64,000 nt of DNA, from the NCBI GenBank assembly GCA_026392415.1, contig JAPLCC010000040.1:1-64000 (forward strand). Reading direction: 5' to 3'. This stretch comes from Propionibacteriales bacterium. GTDB taxonomy: Bacteria; Actinomycetota; Actinomycetes; Propionibacteriales; Nocardioidaceae. The notes beneath the pieces were generated by a model that did no database searches, had not been told where the DNA came from, and saw only the letters and a program-made list of their open reading frames with translations. Below, piece after piece: positions 45,062 to 54,172 of the stretch; the first letter of the stretch is position 1; the number at the start of each line of letters is the position of its first letter. The position numbers were made by a program, and so were the translations under genes.

Positions 45062-47947
45062 GTGTCGCAAGATCCCGAGGTCGCCGTCCTCCTCGTGAGT
45101 CATGACGGTGCCTCGTGGCTCCCGACTGTCCTCGACGGCCTGCTGGCCCAGACGGCCCCTCTCGGCTCAGTCGTCGCGGTCGACACCGGGAGCAAGGACG
45201 ACAGCGTCACGCTGATCCGCGATTCCCTCGACGGCCGGGTGCCCGCCCTCACGCGCACCCTGCCCGGCAGCGCCGGCTTCCCCGACGCCGTCGCCGACGG
45301 ACTCGACGCCCTCGCCGACGACGGCCAGGAGCCGGAGTGGATCTGGATCCTGCACGACGACTCCACCCCTGCGCCCGACGCGCTCGCGAACCTGCTCGCG
45401 GCCTCGGCCGCTCGTCCGGACGCCGACATCCTCGGACCGAAGCTGCGCGAGTGGCCCTCGCTGCGGCGGCTGCTCGAGCTCGGCGTCACCATCAGCGGCA
45501 CCGGGCGTCGCGAGACCGGCCTCGAACGAGGCGAGTACGACCAGGGCCAGCACGACGAGGTCCGTGAGGTCTTCGCGGTCAACACCGCCGGCATGCTCGT
45601 ACGCCGTACCGCGCTGGAGGAGCTGGGCGGCTTCGACGCCGCGCTCCCGATCTTCGGCAACGACATCGACCTCGGCTGGCGCGCCGCCGCCGTCGGTCGT
45701 ACGACGCTGATCGTGCCGAACGCCGTGGTCTTCCACGCCGAGGCGGCGCACCGCGGCGTGCGGCGGACCCCGCTGACCGGCCGGCACACCCACTACCAGG
45801 AACGCCGCGCCGCCCTGTTCACGTTGCTGGCCAACGCCCGCGGCTCTGCCCTGCCCTTCATGGTGGTCCGGCTCGCGCTCGGCTCCGTGCTGCGGATGCT
45901 GGGCCTGTTCTGCGTGCGCGCCGTGGGGGAGGGGCTCGACGAGATCGCCGCGCTGGTGGGCGTCGTGCGCCACCCGGGCCAGCTGGTCCGGGCACGTCGC
46001 TCTCGCGCCGCGGTCGTCGCCCGGGCACGGGGCGGGGCCGGTGTCGACCGCGACCGGGTCCGCCGCCTGCTGGCGCCGTGGTGGCTGCCCTATCGTCACG
46101 GACTCGACTTCTTCGGCGACCTGGTCGCCGCTGCCACGAACCAGGCTGCCGACGTCGCCGAACGCCGGCGAGCGGCAGCGGCCGATCGCGCCGAGGGACC
46201 GCCGCCGGCCCGCCACCGCGACGAGGACGACGAGTTCGCCGACACGGGTCTGGCCGTGCGCTTCTTCACGAGCCCCACGGCGGTCGGTACGGCAATCACG
46301 GTGATCGCCCTGCTGATCGGGGTGCGCGACGTGATCGGTGGCGTGAGCGGTGGGGCACTGTCGCCGACCCCGGAATCTGCTGGCGCCTGGTGGGGGCTGC
46401 ACCTCGAGGGCTGGCATGCGATCGGCTTCGGAAGCGAGGTCCCGGCGCCGCCGTACGTCCTGCCCCTGGCCGTGCTGGGCGTGGTCTTCGGGCCGACCCT
46501 GCTGATGTCGTTGTTGATGGCGCTGGCAGCGCCGATCGCCCTCTGGGGAGCCTGGCGGTTCCTTCGGGTGGTCGGCCGACTGGTCACGCCGTACGGCGCC
46601 CCGCGCTGGCTGCTGCTCTGGGGATCGGTGACCTGGGCGCTCGTGCCGCTGGTCGCCGGCGCGTGGGGTGGAGGCCGCTGGGGCATCGTCGTCGCGGCCG
46701 CCGTCCTGCCGTGGCTCGCCCATGCCGCACTCGGCTTCGCCGACCCCGATGCCGACCACCGCTGGCGCGCTGGTTGGCGGACCGGCCTCGCGCTGGCGCT
46801 GCTGACGGCGGTGGCGCCGTCCGCGTGGCTGGTCGTCGCGGTGCTGATCGGCGCGCTGCTCGCCAGCGCTGTCCGGTTGATCCCGAACGAGGTCCAGGAG
46901 CGTTCGGTGTGGGGCCCGCCGGTCGCAGCTCTCGTCGTGCCGTTGCTGGTGCTCGTACCCTGGTGGATGCCGTCGCTCTTCGAGGGGGGCTTCGCGGCCG
47001 TGGTCCTCGACATCGGCCGCTGGCCGACGGCGGCCACGTCCGGGTGGGACCTGCTGACGGGCCGGCTCGCCGACCTGGGCGCACCGCCCGCGGTCGGGCT
47101 CGTGCTGCCCGTGCTCGCGGTGTTCGCCCTCCTGCCCACCAGGACCCGGATCCCTGTCGTCATCTGCTGGCTGGTCGCCGCGGTGACCGCCGTGGTGGCG
47201 ATCCCGCTCTCCATTCCGTCCGTCGACCTGCCCGGCACGGCTGCGCAGCAGCCCGGCGTCGGCGCGGTCCTGCTCGTGCTGCAAGGGGCCTGGCTCACCG
47301 CCGCGGTCCTCGGCGGCCTGTCCCTGCACCACCTCGGCGACCAGCCGCGCCCGGTCCAGGCGGGCCTGGCGATCGGTGGTGTCGCGGCGATCGTGGCGCC
47401 GCTGGTCGGCCTTGTCTGGTTCGCCGGCTGGGGCGGCGAGGACCTGACCGACGACCCCGCCTCCGACGTGCCGGTCTACATGGCGCAGCGGGCCGAGCAG
47501 GCGCCCGAGGACGGCGTCCTGGTGCTGCGTGGTTCGGTCGGCACCGGCATCCGGTACGACGTCCACCGCGGCGACGGACCGACGATCGGCGAGGACGAGG
47601 TCGCCGCGCTCACCCCCGAGGACGACCAGGTCACGGAGATCATTCGTTCGCTGGTGACTGCGCCGGACGCCGAGGCGGTCGCCTCGCTGTCCGATCGCGG
47701 CATCCTCTACATCGTGCAGGCCGCTCCGGCCGACGGCGCCGTCGCCGCGAGCCTCGACGCCACGTCCGGCCTCGTCCAGGCCAGCTCCGAGCGCGGCACC
47801 CGTGCCTGGCAGGTGACCCCGGAGCCGGCGCCGCTGCCCGGGCACCACGCCTGGCTGCGTTGGCTGCTGCTGATCGTCCAGGGCTGTGCGATCCCCGTGC
47901 TCGTGGTCCTTGCCCTGCCCCCGCTGCGAAGGAATCGCGATGAGTGA
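45062..47947 (+). CDS. Large membrane glycosyltransferase (family 2 domain + multi-span C-terminus)
   Basis: 961 residues. The N-terminal third is a GT-A domain: AVLLVSHDGASWLPTVLDGLLA, the DDS metal motif in WIWILHDDSTPAPDA, AGMLVRRTALEELGGFD and GNDIDLGWRAAAVG. From about residue 400 there are roughly 12 transmembrane helices, with an extracellular C-terminal domain (about 800-930) before a last helix. This fusion type is common beside whiB2-manB in actinobacteria and probably transfers a lipid-linked sugar at the membrane; acceptor unknown. Start GTG follows TAGGGT by 8 nt. It overlaps the DUF5719 gene by 8 bp. Confidence 0.87.
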   Translation: MSQDPEVAVLLVSHDGASWLPTVLDGLLAQTAPLGSVVAVDTGSKDDSVTLIRDSLDGRVPALTRTLPGSAGFPDAVADGLDALADDGQEPEWIWILHDDSTPAPDALANLLAASAARPDADILGPKLREWPSLRRLLELGVTISGTGRRETGLERGEYDQGQHDEVREVFAVNTAGMLVRRTALEELGGFDAALPIFGNDIDLGWRAAAVGRTTLIVPNAVVFHAEAAHRGVRRTPLTGRHTHYQERRAALFTLLANARGSALPFMVVRLALGSVLRMLGLFCVRAVGEGLDEIAALVGVVRHPGQLVRARRSRAAVVARARGGAGVDRDRVRRLLAPWWLPYRHGLDFFGDLVAAATNQAADVAERRRAAAADRAEGPPPARHRDEDDEFADTGLAVRFFTSPTAVGTAITVIALLIGVRDVIGGVSGGALSPTPESAGAWWGLHLEGWHAIGFGSEVPAPPYVLPLAVLGVVFGPTLLMSLLMALAAPIALWGAWRFLRVVGRLVTPYGAPRWLLLWGSVTWALVPLVAGAWGGGRWGIVVAAAVLPWLAHAALGFADPDADHRWRAGWRTGLALALLTAVAPSAWLVVAVLIGALLASAVRLIPNEVQERSVWGPPVAALVVPLLVLVPWWMPSLFEGGFAAVVLDIGRWPTAATSGWDLLTGRLADLGAPPAVGLVLPVLAVFALLPTRTRIPVVICWLVAAVTAVVAIPLSIPSVDLPGTAAQQPGVGAVLLVLQGAWLTAAVLGGLSLHHLGDQPRPVQAGLAIGGVAAIVAPLVGLVWFAGWGGEDLTDDPASDVPVYMAQRAEQAPEDGVLVLRGSVGTGIRYDVHRGDGPTIGEDEVAALTPEDDQVTEIIRSLVTAPDAEAVASLSDRGILYIVQAAPADGAVAASLDATSGLVQASSERGTRAWQVTPEPAPLPGHHAWLRWLLLIVQGCAIPVLVVLALPPLRRNRDE

Positions 47948-49400
47948 GTCCCCGAGCCCGGAAGCCGGTTCCGGCCGCCGTTCCACACCGACCCCGGAAC
48001 GCCGCGTCGACATCCTCGTCGCGCTGGGGATCATCCTGCCGGTCGTGGTGGCGCTGTCCGTCGCGCTCATCGGTCGCGAGGACGACCCGCTCGCAGGATC
48101 ACTGCCGCCCGCGACCTCGACCCTCACGTCCGCGACCGTGGTGTGTCCGGCCGGACTCGACGCGGCCGCTGGCCCGGTGCGTGCGGTCCGGGTGCCCGAC
48201 GTGCCCGGCGGGAAGGTGGCGATCCGCACGGGCCGCGCTCCCGTGGACGCCGAGAGCAACGGCACGACCGAGGGCGTCACCCGCAAGGGTGCGGCGGTCA
48301 CCGTCGAGGCGGAAGCGGGCGTCGTCGTGCCGTCGAGTCGCGGGGTGACCGTGCTCGAGGGACGCGGTGACGCCGCCCCCGGCCTCGTCGCCGGCCGTGG
48401 TGACCGGCTGGCCGTGCCCGAGTGCCGCGCTCCGGCGTACGACGAATGGCTGGTCGGTGTGAGTGCCTCGGCTCGCTATGCGACGACTCTCGAGCTGGTC
48501 AACCCCGACGACGGCGACGCCGTCGTCGACATCGAGCTCCTCGGCGCCGCGGGCCCGGAGGACGAGCCGGCACTCCGGGGCATCCAGGTCCCCGGACACA
48601 GCATCAAGCGGATCGAGCTCGCGAAGGCTGCGCCCCGGGCCACCTCGACCGCCGCGCACCTGACCGTGACCCGCGGTCGGGTGACCGCGACGACCCGCAA
48701 CACCTGGGACCCGCTCGGTCGGGGCCGCATCACGACCGACTTCCTGCCGACCGTCGCGGAGCCCGCGACCAGCAGCCTGATGCTCGGCATCCCCGAGAAG
48801 TCCGTCAGCCCGACGCTGTTCGTGGCCAACCCGGGCGACGACGAGGTCCGCGTGACCACCCGGCTGGTGACGGCCGAGGCGGTGTTCACGCCGACCGACG
48901 CCAAGGAGATCGCGGTCGCACCCCACTCGATGAAGGCGGTCCGGCTCGACGCGATCCTCTCCGACGACACCGCCAAGGGCGCCGTCGGTCTCGCCCTCGA
49001 GTCGACCGGCCCGGTCGCTTCCTCGCTGCGGCTGATCTCCAACGACGACCTGGTGCTGCTGGCCCCCGTGCCCGAGCTGCGCGATCCCGCGGCGGTGGTG
49101 GTGCCCGCGGGCGCCAAGACGCTGCTGCTGGGCGGGGCGACCCGCACCGGCGTCGTCCACGTGAAGTCCTACGACGCCGCAGGCAAGGCGCTCGCAGAGA
49201 AGCGGGTCGAGGTCGGACCCGATCGGGCGGCCAGCGTCACACTGCCCCCGAAAGCCGTCACCGTGGAGATCGAGGCCCGCAACACCCGCATCTCCGCGGT
49301 CGTGTCGATCCCCGTCAAGGGGCGGCAACCGGGGCTCGCGACGATCCGGGTGCGGCCGGCGGAGCTCCGGTCGCGGATCCCGGTGGTCGTCCCGCAGTAG
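47940..49400 (+). CDS. DUF5719 membrane-anchored extracellular protein
   Basis: 486 residues. Short cytoplasmic N-terminus, one transmembrane helix (ILVALGIILPVVVALSVAL) and a long extracellular beta-rich body with repeated immunoglobulin-like units (for example TLELVNPDDGDAVVDIELLGAAG and TLFVANPGDDEVRVTTRLVT). DUF5719 genes regularly follow the large glycosyltransferase gene, with which this one overlaps, suggesting a shared complex at the membrane. AAGGA lies upstream of the ATG. Function unknown. Confidence 0.83.
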   Translation: MSESPSPEAGSGRRSTPTPERRVDILVALGIILPVVVALSVALIGREDDPLAGSLPPATSTLTSATVVCPAGLDAAAGPVRAVRVPDVPGGKVAIRTGRAPVDAESNGTTEGVTRKGAAVTVEAEAGVVVPSSRGVTVLEGRGDAAPGLVAGRGDRLAVPECRAPAYDEWLVGVSASARYATTLELVNPDDGDAVVDIELLGAAGPEDEPALRGIQVPGHSIKRIELAKAAPRATSTAAHLTVTRGRVTATTRNTWDPLGRGRITTDFLPTVAEPATSSLMLGIPEKSVSPTLFVANPGDDEVRVTTRLVTAEAVFTPTDAKEIAVAPHSMKAVRLDAILSDDTAKGAVGLALESTGPVASSLRLISNDDLVLLAPVPELRDPAAVVVPAGAKTLLLGGATRTGVVHVKSYDAAGKALAEKRVEVGPDRAASVTLPPKAVTVEIEARNTRISAVVSIPVKGRQPGLATIRVRPAELRSRIPVVVPQ

Positions 49401-49409
49401 ACCGACGGG

Positions 49410-49883
49410 TCAGTCGGTGTCGCTCGGGTAGCGCGGGTCGACCTCGCTCGGATCGATGCCGAGCAGTTCGGCGACCTGCTCGACCACGACGGTCAGCAAG
49501 ATCGCCTCCAGGTCCGCGCGGTCACCGGCCCGGTGCTCGAGCGGGCGCCGGAACACCACGAGCCGGGTCGGTGTGGTGCCCGTGCCACGCACCAGCGAGG
49601 ACAGCGGCACCCGCCCGGAGTCCCAGTCGTCGGGCAGCTGCGGCGTGTCCTCGACGGCGTACTCGACCAGGCCGAGGCGCTCGGACCAGCGGCCGTCGAT
49701 CTCGGTGACGACGTCGAGCATGATCCGGTCGAAGACCTCGCGCCGACTCCGGGGGCGCGGCGGCCGCGGCGTGCCCAGTGGACCCGACAGCGGCTCGACG
49801 ACCGGGCCCCGGGTGCCACGCCCGCGCCGATCCCGGCGGGGGCGCGGACGGGGTTGGTCGCTGCCCGACGGTTCTGGCTCCAC
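49410..49883 (-). CDS. Metallopeptidase-family (zincin-like) protein lacking HExxH (Rv3259-like)
   Basis: 157 residues. The first 45 are a Pro/Arg-rich, probably disordered segment. The rest matches the minimal metallopeptidase family next to DUF3499: FDRIMLDVVTEIDGRWSERL, RLVVFRRPLEHRA, LEAILLTVVVEQVAELLGIDPSEVDP. Where zinc-binding relatives have VHEIAHH, this protein reads VVEQVAE, so both His ligands are missing; Rv3259 shows the same loss. It is unlikely to be a peptidase. GTG at 49883 has TAGGCT 8 nt upstream. Divergent from DUF3499. Confidence 0.8.
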   Translation of the reverse strand: MEPEPSGSDQPRPRPRRDRRGRGTRGPVVEPLSGPLGTPRPPRPRSRREVFDRIMLDVVTEIDGRWSERLGLVEYAVEDTPQLPDDWDSGRVPLSSLVRGTGTTPTRLVVFRRPLEHRAGDRADLEAILLTVVVEQVAELLGIDPSEVDPRYPSDTD

Positions 49884-49934
49884 GATCCGCGAGCCTATCC
49901 ATCGCAACCGGGTGCGAGCGGTAGCGTCTGCGCC

Positions 49935-50312
49935 GTGAGCGCGATTCCGGCCCAGCAGGGACTCCGTACCTGCTCCCGCACGGCCTGCGCCCGGCGCGCC
50001 GTGGCGACACTGACCTATGTCTACGCCGACTCGACGGCGGTCCTCGGTCCGCTGGCGACGTTCGCGGAACCGCACGCCTACGACCTGTGCGAGACACACA
50101 GCGAGCGGCTGTCGGCGCCCCGTGGCTGGGAGGTGCTGCGCCTCGCGCTCGGCAGCCAGCAGTTCGGCCCGAGCGGCGACGACCTGCTCGCCCTGGCCGA
50201 CGCCGTCCGCGAGGCCGCCCGCCCGGTCCGTCAGGTCGTCGAGCAGCCCAGGGAGACCGGCCGTGAGACCGGCCGCAAGGGCCACTTGCGCATGTTGACG
50301 AGCGACGACTGA
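49935..50312 (+). CDS. DUF3499 family protein
   Basis: 125 residues. RTCSRTACARRAVATLTYVYADSTAVLGPL carries a C-x4-C pair, and HAYDLCETHSERL carries a third Cys and a His, which looks like a small zinc-binding unit. DUF3499 (Rv3258c) is conserved next to manB in actinobacteria; function unknown. The C-terminus is basic and poorly conserved. GTG 49935 follows TAGCGT (49922-49927) by 7 nt (leaderless). Confidence 0.87.
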   Translation: MSAIPAQQGLRTCSRTACARRAVATLTYVYADSTAVLGPLATFAEPHAYDLCETHSERLSAPRGWEVLRLALGSQQFGPSGDDLLALADAVREAARPVRQVVEQPRETGRETGRKGHLRMLTSDD

Positions 50313-50358
50313 TCGAGCGACTGCTGAGCGTCGCGGGGCGTGCACTAGTGTCCCGTTC

Positions 50359-51744
50359 ATGGCCAGTGCCACGACTTCACCGGACAACCTGAGCAAGATC
50401 TTCAAGGCCTACGACGTTCGCGGCATCGTCGGTGAGCAACTCGACGAGGAGCTGGCCCGCGCTGCGGGTTCGGCGTACGTCGAAGTGCTCGGTGTCGACG
50501 CCCTCGTCATCGGCTACGACATGCGGCCCTCGTCCCCGTCCCTGGCGGGTGCCTTCGCCGACGGCGCGACGACGGCGGGTGCCGACGTCACGATGATCGG
50601 GCTCGCGTCGACCGACCAGCTCTACTTCGCTTCGGGACACCTCGGCCTGCCGGGCGCGATGTTCACCGCGAGCCACAACCCCGCGCAGTACAACGGGATC
50701 AAGATGTGTCGCGCCTACGCCCAGCCCGTCGGAGTCGAGAGCGGCCTCGCCGAGATCCGTGACCGGGTCGCGGCCGGGGCCTCGACGGGCTCCGACAGCG
50801 ACGGGCGCGCGGGCTCGGTCGACAACCTCGACGTCCTCCAGGCGTACGCCGCCCACCTGCTGTCGCTCGCCCCGGTCAAGGGACGCAAGCTCAAGGTCGT
50901 CGTGGACGCCGGCAACGGCATGGCCGGTCACACCGCTCCGGCCGTGTTCGAACGGCTCGCGGACCAGGTCGACATGGTGCCGATGTACTTCGAGCTCGAC
51001 GGCACGTTCCCGAACCACGAGGCGAACCCGATCGAGGAGGCCAACCTCGTCGACCTGCAGAAGCGGGTGCTCGTGGAGCGGGCCGACATCGGCCTCGCCT
51101 TCGACGGCGACGCCGACCGCTGCTTCCTGGTCGACGAGCGCGGTGAGCTGGTCTCGCCGTCGACGCTGACGGCGCTGATCGCGGCCCGCGAGCTCGCCAA
51201 GGAGCCCGGCTCGACGATCATCTACAACCTGATCACCTCGCGTGCTGTGCCGGAGATCGTGACCGAGCTCGGCGGCACCCCCGTGCGCACCCGCGTCGGC
51301 CACTCCTACATCAAGGCCACGATGGCCGAGACCGATGCCATCTTCGGTGGCGAGCACAGCGGCCACTTCTACTTCCGCGACTTCTGGCGCGCCGACTCGG
51401 GCATGCTGGCCGCGCTGCACGCCATGGCCGCGCTCGCCGAGGCCGACGTGTCCCTCTCGCAGCTGCTCAAGGAGTACGAGCGTTACCCGCTCAGCGGCGA
51501 GATCAACAGCACCGTGGCCGACCAGGGAGCTGTCCTGGTCGCCCTCGAGAAGGAGTACGACGCCCGCGACGGCGTCACCATCGACAAGCTCGACGGGCTG
51601 AGCATCAGCCACGCCGACTGGGCGTTCAACGTGCGCGCCTCCAACACCGAGCCGTTGTTGCGGCTCAATGCCGAAGGGAAGGACGAGTCCACGATGGCCC
51701 GAGTCCGAGACGAAGCACTGGCGATCATCCGGAGCGGCAAGTGA
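50359..51744 (+). CDS. manB: Phosphomannomutase/phosphoglucomutase
   Basis: 461 residues. Four-domain alpha-D-phosphohexomutase: FKAYDVRGIVGEQ at the N-terminus, phospho-serine loop FTASHNPAQYNGIKM, metal loop FDGDADRCFLVDE, sugar loop GGEHSGHFYFRDFW and the phosphate loop RASNTEPLLRLNAE. It interconverts mannose-6-P and mannose-1-P for ManC. ATG 50359 follows TAGTGT by 7 nt. The Trm112 gene overlaps its stop by 4 bp, and a SIS-domain gene follows, giving a manB-Trm112-SIS unit as in Rv3257c-Rv3256c. Confidence 0.95.
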   Translation: MASATTSPDNLSKIFKAYDVRGIVGEQLDEELARAAGSAYVEVLGVDALVIGYDMRPSSPSLAGAFADGATTAGADVTMIGLASTDQLYFASGHLGLPGAMFTASHNPAQYNGIKMCRAYAQPVGVESGLAEIRDRVAAGASTGSDSDGRAGSVDNLDVLQAYAAHLLSLAPVKGRKLKVVVDAGNGMAGHTAPAVFERLADQVDMVPMYFELDGTFPNHEANPIEEANLVDLQKRVLVERADIGLAFDGDADRCFLVDERGELVSPSTLTALIAARELAKEPGSTIIYNLITSRAVPEIVTELGGTPVRTRVGHSYIKATMAETDAIFGGEHSGHFYFRDFWRADSGMLAALHAMAALAEADVSLSQLLKEYERYPLSGEINSTVADQGAVLVALEKEYDARDGVTIDKLDGLSISHADWAFNVRASNTEPLLRLNAEGKDESTMARVRDEALAIIRSGK

Positions 51745-51926
51745 GCACCCCGGAGATCTCGCCCGAGCTGCTGGCGATCATCGTGTGCCCCGCTTGCAAG
51801 GGCGAGCTCACGCTGACCGCCGGTGCCGGCGCCGACGAACTGGTGTGCGGCGGCTGTGGTCTGGCCTATCCGGTCCGCGACGGCATCCCGGTGCTGCTCG
51901 TCGACGAGGCTCGTTCCCCGGCCTGA
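51741..51926 (+). CDS. Trm112 family small zinc-binding protein
   Basis: 61 residues. C-x2-C pairs in IIVCPACKGELTL and LVCGGCGLAYPVRDGIPVLL form the Trm112 zinc knuckle. Eukaryotic Trm112 activates methyltransferases; bacterial partners are poorly known. The GTG overlaps the manB stop. Confidence 0.9.
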   Translation: MSTPEISPELLAIIVCPACKGELTLTAGAGADELVCGGCGLAYPVRDGIPVLLVDEARSPA

Positions 51927-51944
51927 TCGGGTCCGGTCACCGTC

Positions 51945-52970
51945 ATGGTCTGGTTCGACGAGTCCCGCCTGGATGACCAGAGCGCCCTGGGCAGCGCCGA
52001 CCTGCGTCTGCGCACCCTGGCCGAGTCCGGCGCGCGCGTACGACGCGAGTTCACTGCTGCTGCGGGCGCGATCGCCGAGGCGGTCGCTCGATCCAGCGAC
52101 ACCCGGCCGCGCGCGGTGATCGCCGCTGGCCCTGATTCCCGGTTGCTGCGGGCGGTCCTCGAACCGTTCTGTCCGGTGCCGTTCGTCGCCTGGCCTTCGC
52201 CGGCGCTCCCCGGCTGGGCCGGCAGTCTCGACCTGGTCGTGGTGCTCGCCCCCGAGGGATCCGACCCCGGCACGGCCTCGGCTGTCGCCGAGGCAGCGCG
52301 CCGCGGCTGTCAGCTCGTGGTCGCCACGCCGTCGGAATCGCTGGTGGCCGAGCACGCCACGGGGCGCTGGACGACCGTGCTGCCCACCGACACCGCCGAC
52401 CAGCTCGCGACCGCGGTCGCGATGCTCTCCTTCCTCGACCAGGTCCAGCTCGGCCCGGACGCCGATCCCGACGCGGTCGCGGACGCCCTCGACGTGGTCG
52501 CCATCGCGTGTTCGCCCAACCGCGACATCTCGATCAACCCAGCGAAGATGCTCGCCATCTCGCTGGCCGATGCCAGCCCGCTGGTCTGGGGCGGTTCGGT
52601 GCTGGCCGCGCGGGCCGCACGACGCGTTGCGGAGTCGATTCGTCGTACCTCCGGACGTACGGCGCTGGCCGGTGACGCCGAGCATCTCCTGCCGGTCATC
52701 GAGGCGGCGCGGGCGCGCAACGTCTTCGCGGACCCGTTCGCCGACGACGCGGGCGACCGCCGACCGGTCCTGGTCATCCTCGACGACGGTGTCGACGACC
52801 CTGTCGTCCGCGATCAGCGGGTGCGGCTCGAAGAGGCTTGCCTGGGCCACGACGTACGCATCGAGCACGTCGCCTCCGAGGCGGCCGGCGAGGTCGGTCG
52901 CTACGCCTCGCTGCTGCTCAACGGCACCTACGCGGCGGAATATCTCCGGCTCGGTCTGGTCCCTGACTGA
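51945..52970 (+). CDS. SIS-domain, phosphomannose isomerase-like protein (Rv3256c-like)
   Basis: 341 residues. Two weakly conserved SIS-type halves are visible (RAVIAAGPDSRLLRAVLEP, DLVVVLAPEGSDPGTASAVAEAARRGCQLVVATP, and a C-terminal SLADASPLVWGGSVLAARAARR). It is related to the phosphoglucose/phosphomannose isomerase group, and its place after manB suggests production of mannose-6-phosphate. Catalytic residues could not be assigned with confidence, so activity is an inference. Confidence 0.8.
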   Translation: MVWFDESRLDDQSALGSADLRLRTLAESGARVRREFTAAAGAIAEAVARSSDTRPRAVIAAGPDSRLLRAVLEPFCPVPFVAWPSPALPGWAGSLDLVVVLAPEGSDPGTASAVAEAARRGCQLVVATPSESLVAEHATGRWTTVLPTDTADQLATAVAMLSFLDQVQLGPDADPDAVADALDVVAIACSPNRDISINPAKMLAISLADASPLVWGGSVLAARAARRVAESIRRTSGRTALAGDAEHLLPVIEAARARNVFADPFADDAGDRRPVLVILDDGVDDPVVRDQRVRLEEACLGHDVRIEHVASEAAGEVGRYASLLLNGTYAAEYLRLGLVPD

Positions 52971-53042
52971 CCCCGTCGGCTCCGCCTTGTCGGGTTGTCC
53001 GACACTTGGACTTCTTTCGGCGATCTCGGGTACCAAGGAGTG

Positions 53043-54134
53043 ATGGCCTCCTCGAAGCGGGATCCCTGGCTCGACAACGCGAAGATGGCGCTCGTCGCGC
53101 TGGTGGTGCTCGGCCACACCTGGGCACTGCTGCCCTCGGACGGTCCGGGAGGCGGTCTCTACGACTTCCTCTACCTCTGGCACATGCCGGCGTTCGTGTT
53201 CGTCTCGGGCTACCTGTCGCGTGCCTTCACGTGGGCTCCCGGCCGCATGTGGCAGCTGGTCACCACCCTGGCCGTTCCCTACGTGCTGTTCGAGGCGACC
53301 CTCGCGTTGTTCCGGATCCAGGTCGGTGGCGAGCAGCTCGTCGACCTCTTCACCGACCCGCACTTCCCGCTCTGGTACCTCCCGGCACTGATCGTGTGGC
53401 GGCTGCTGACGCCGCTCTTCCGGCCGCTGTGGGGTGGGCTCGTGGTCGCAGTCGGCATCAGCCTCGCCAGCGGCTTCATCGACGGTGAGTTCTCGCAGTT
53501 CCTCGACTTCGCGCGGATCCTCGGTCTGCTGCCGTTCTTCGTGCTCGGCCTGAAGGCGACCCCTGAGCGGCTCGAAGCGTTGCGCTCCCGCGCGGCGACC
53601 GTGCTCGGCCTCGCGCTCTTCGCGGTCATCGGCCTTCTGGCACTCACCCTCGACCGCTGGGCCAGCGGCGACTACCTCTACTTCAAGCCGTACTCCTTCC
53701 TCGACGCGACCGACCAGACAGCCGTGCTCACCCGGCTGTTCGTGCTCGGCGTCGGGATGGCCGGCGCGCTCGCCTGGCTGGCCGTGGTGCCGCGCGTGGA
53801 CGGTTGGTTCGCCCGGATGGGGGCAGCGACCATGGTCGTCTACCTGTTCCACGGCTTCGTCGTGAAGGGGCTCCAGTACGCCGGCTTCCCGGAATGGGCC
53901 GAGGGTCGACCGTGGCTCGGCCTCCTGGCCGCCACCGTGATCGGATTCGCGATCGCGCTGGGCCTGGCCGCTCCGCCGGTCCGACGGCTCCTCGAACACT
54001 TCGTCGACCCATTCGCATCCGCCCGCAAGAAGGTCGATGACGCCGTCGCGCTGACGGTCGTCGTCCAGGAGCAGGAGCGGGCCCTCGAGCAGGAGTCCGC
54101 ACGCGTGGACGAGCCGGTCACCGCTGGCCGGTAG
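53043..54134 (+). CDS. Acyltransferase-3 family membrane protein
   Basis: 363 residues with about ten transmembrane helices. The N-terminus RDPWLDNAKMALVALVVLGHTW has the Asp/Asn and His of the acyltransferase-3 signature, and FLYLWHMPAFVFVSGYLSRAF is the usual second helix. MVVYLFHGFVVKGL near the end is also typical. It may O-acetylate a surface glycan. The C-terminal 40 residues are a charged, possibly coiled tail. ATG 53043 is preceded closely by AAGGAG; a TTG at 52995 is an alternative. Confidence 0.83.
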   Translation: MASSKRDPWLDNAKMALVALVVLGHTWALLPSDGPGGGLYDFLYLWHMPAFVFVSGYLSRAFTWAPGRMWQLVTTLAVPYVLFEATLALFRIQVGGEQLVDLFTDPHFPLWYLPALIVWRLLTPLFRPLWGGLVVAVGISLASGFIDGEFSQFLDFARILGLLPFFVLGLKATPERLEALRSRAATVLGLALFAVIGLLALTLDRWASGDYLYFKPYSFLDATDQTAVLTRLFVLGVGMAGALAWLAVVPRVDGWFARMGAATMVVYLFHGFVVKGLQYAGFPEWAEGRPWLGLLAATVIGFAIALGLAAPPVRRLLEHFVDPFASARKKVDDAVALTVVVQEQERALEQESARVDEPVTAGR

Positions 54135-54172
54135 CCTTCGGCCATGCCCATCACGATGAATGGACAGGCGGC

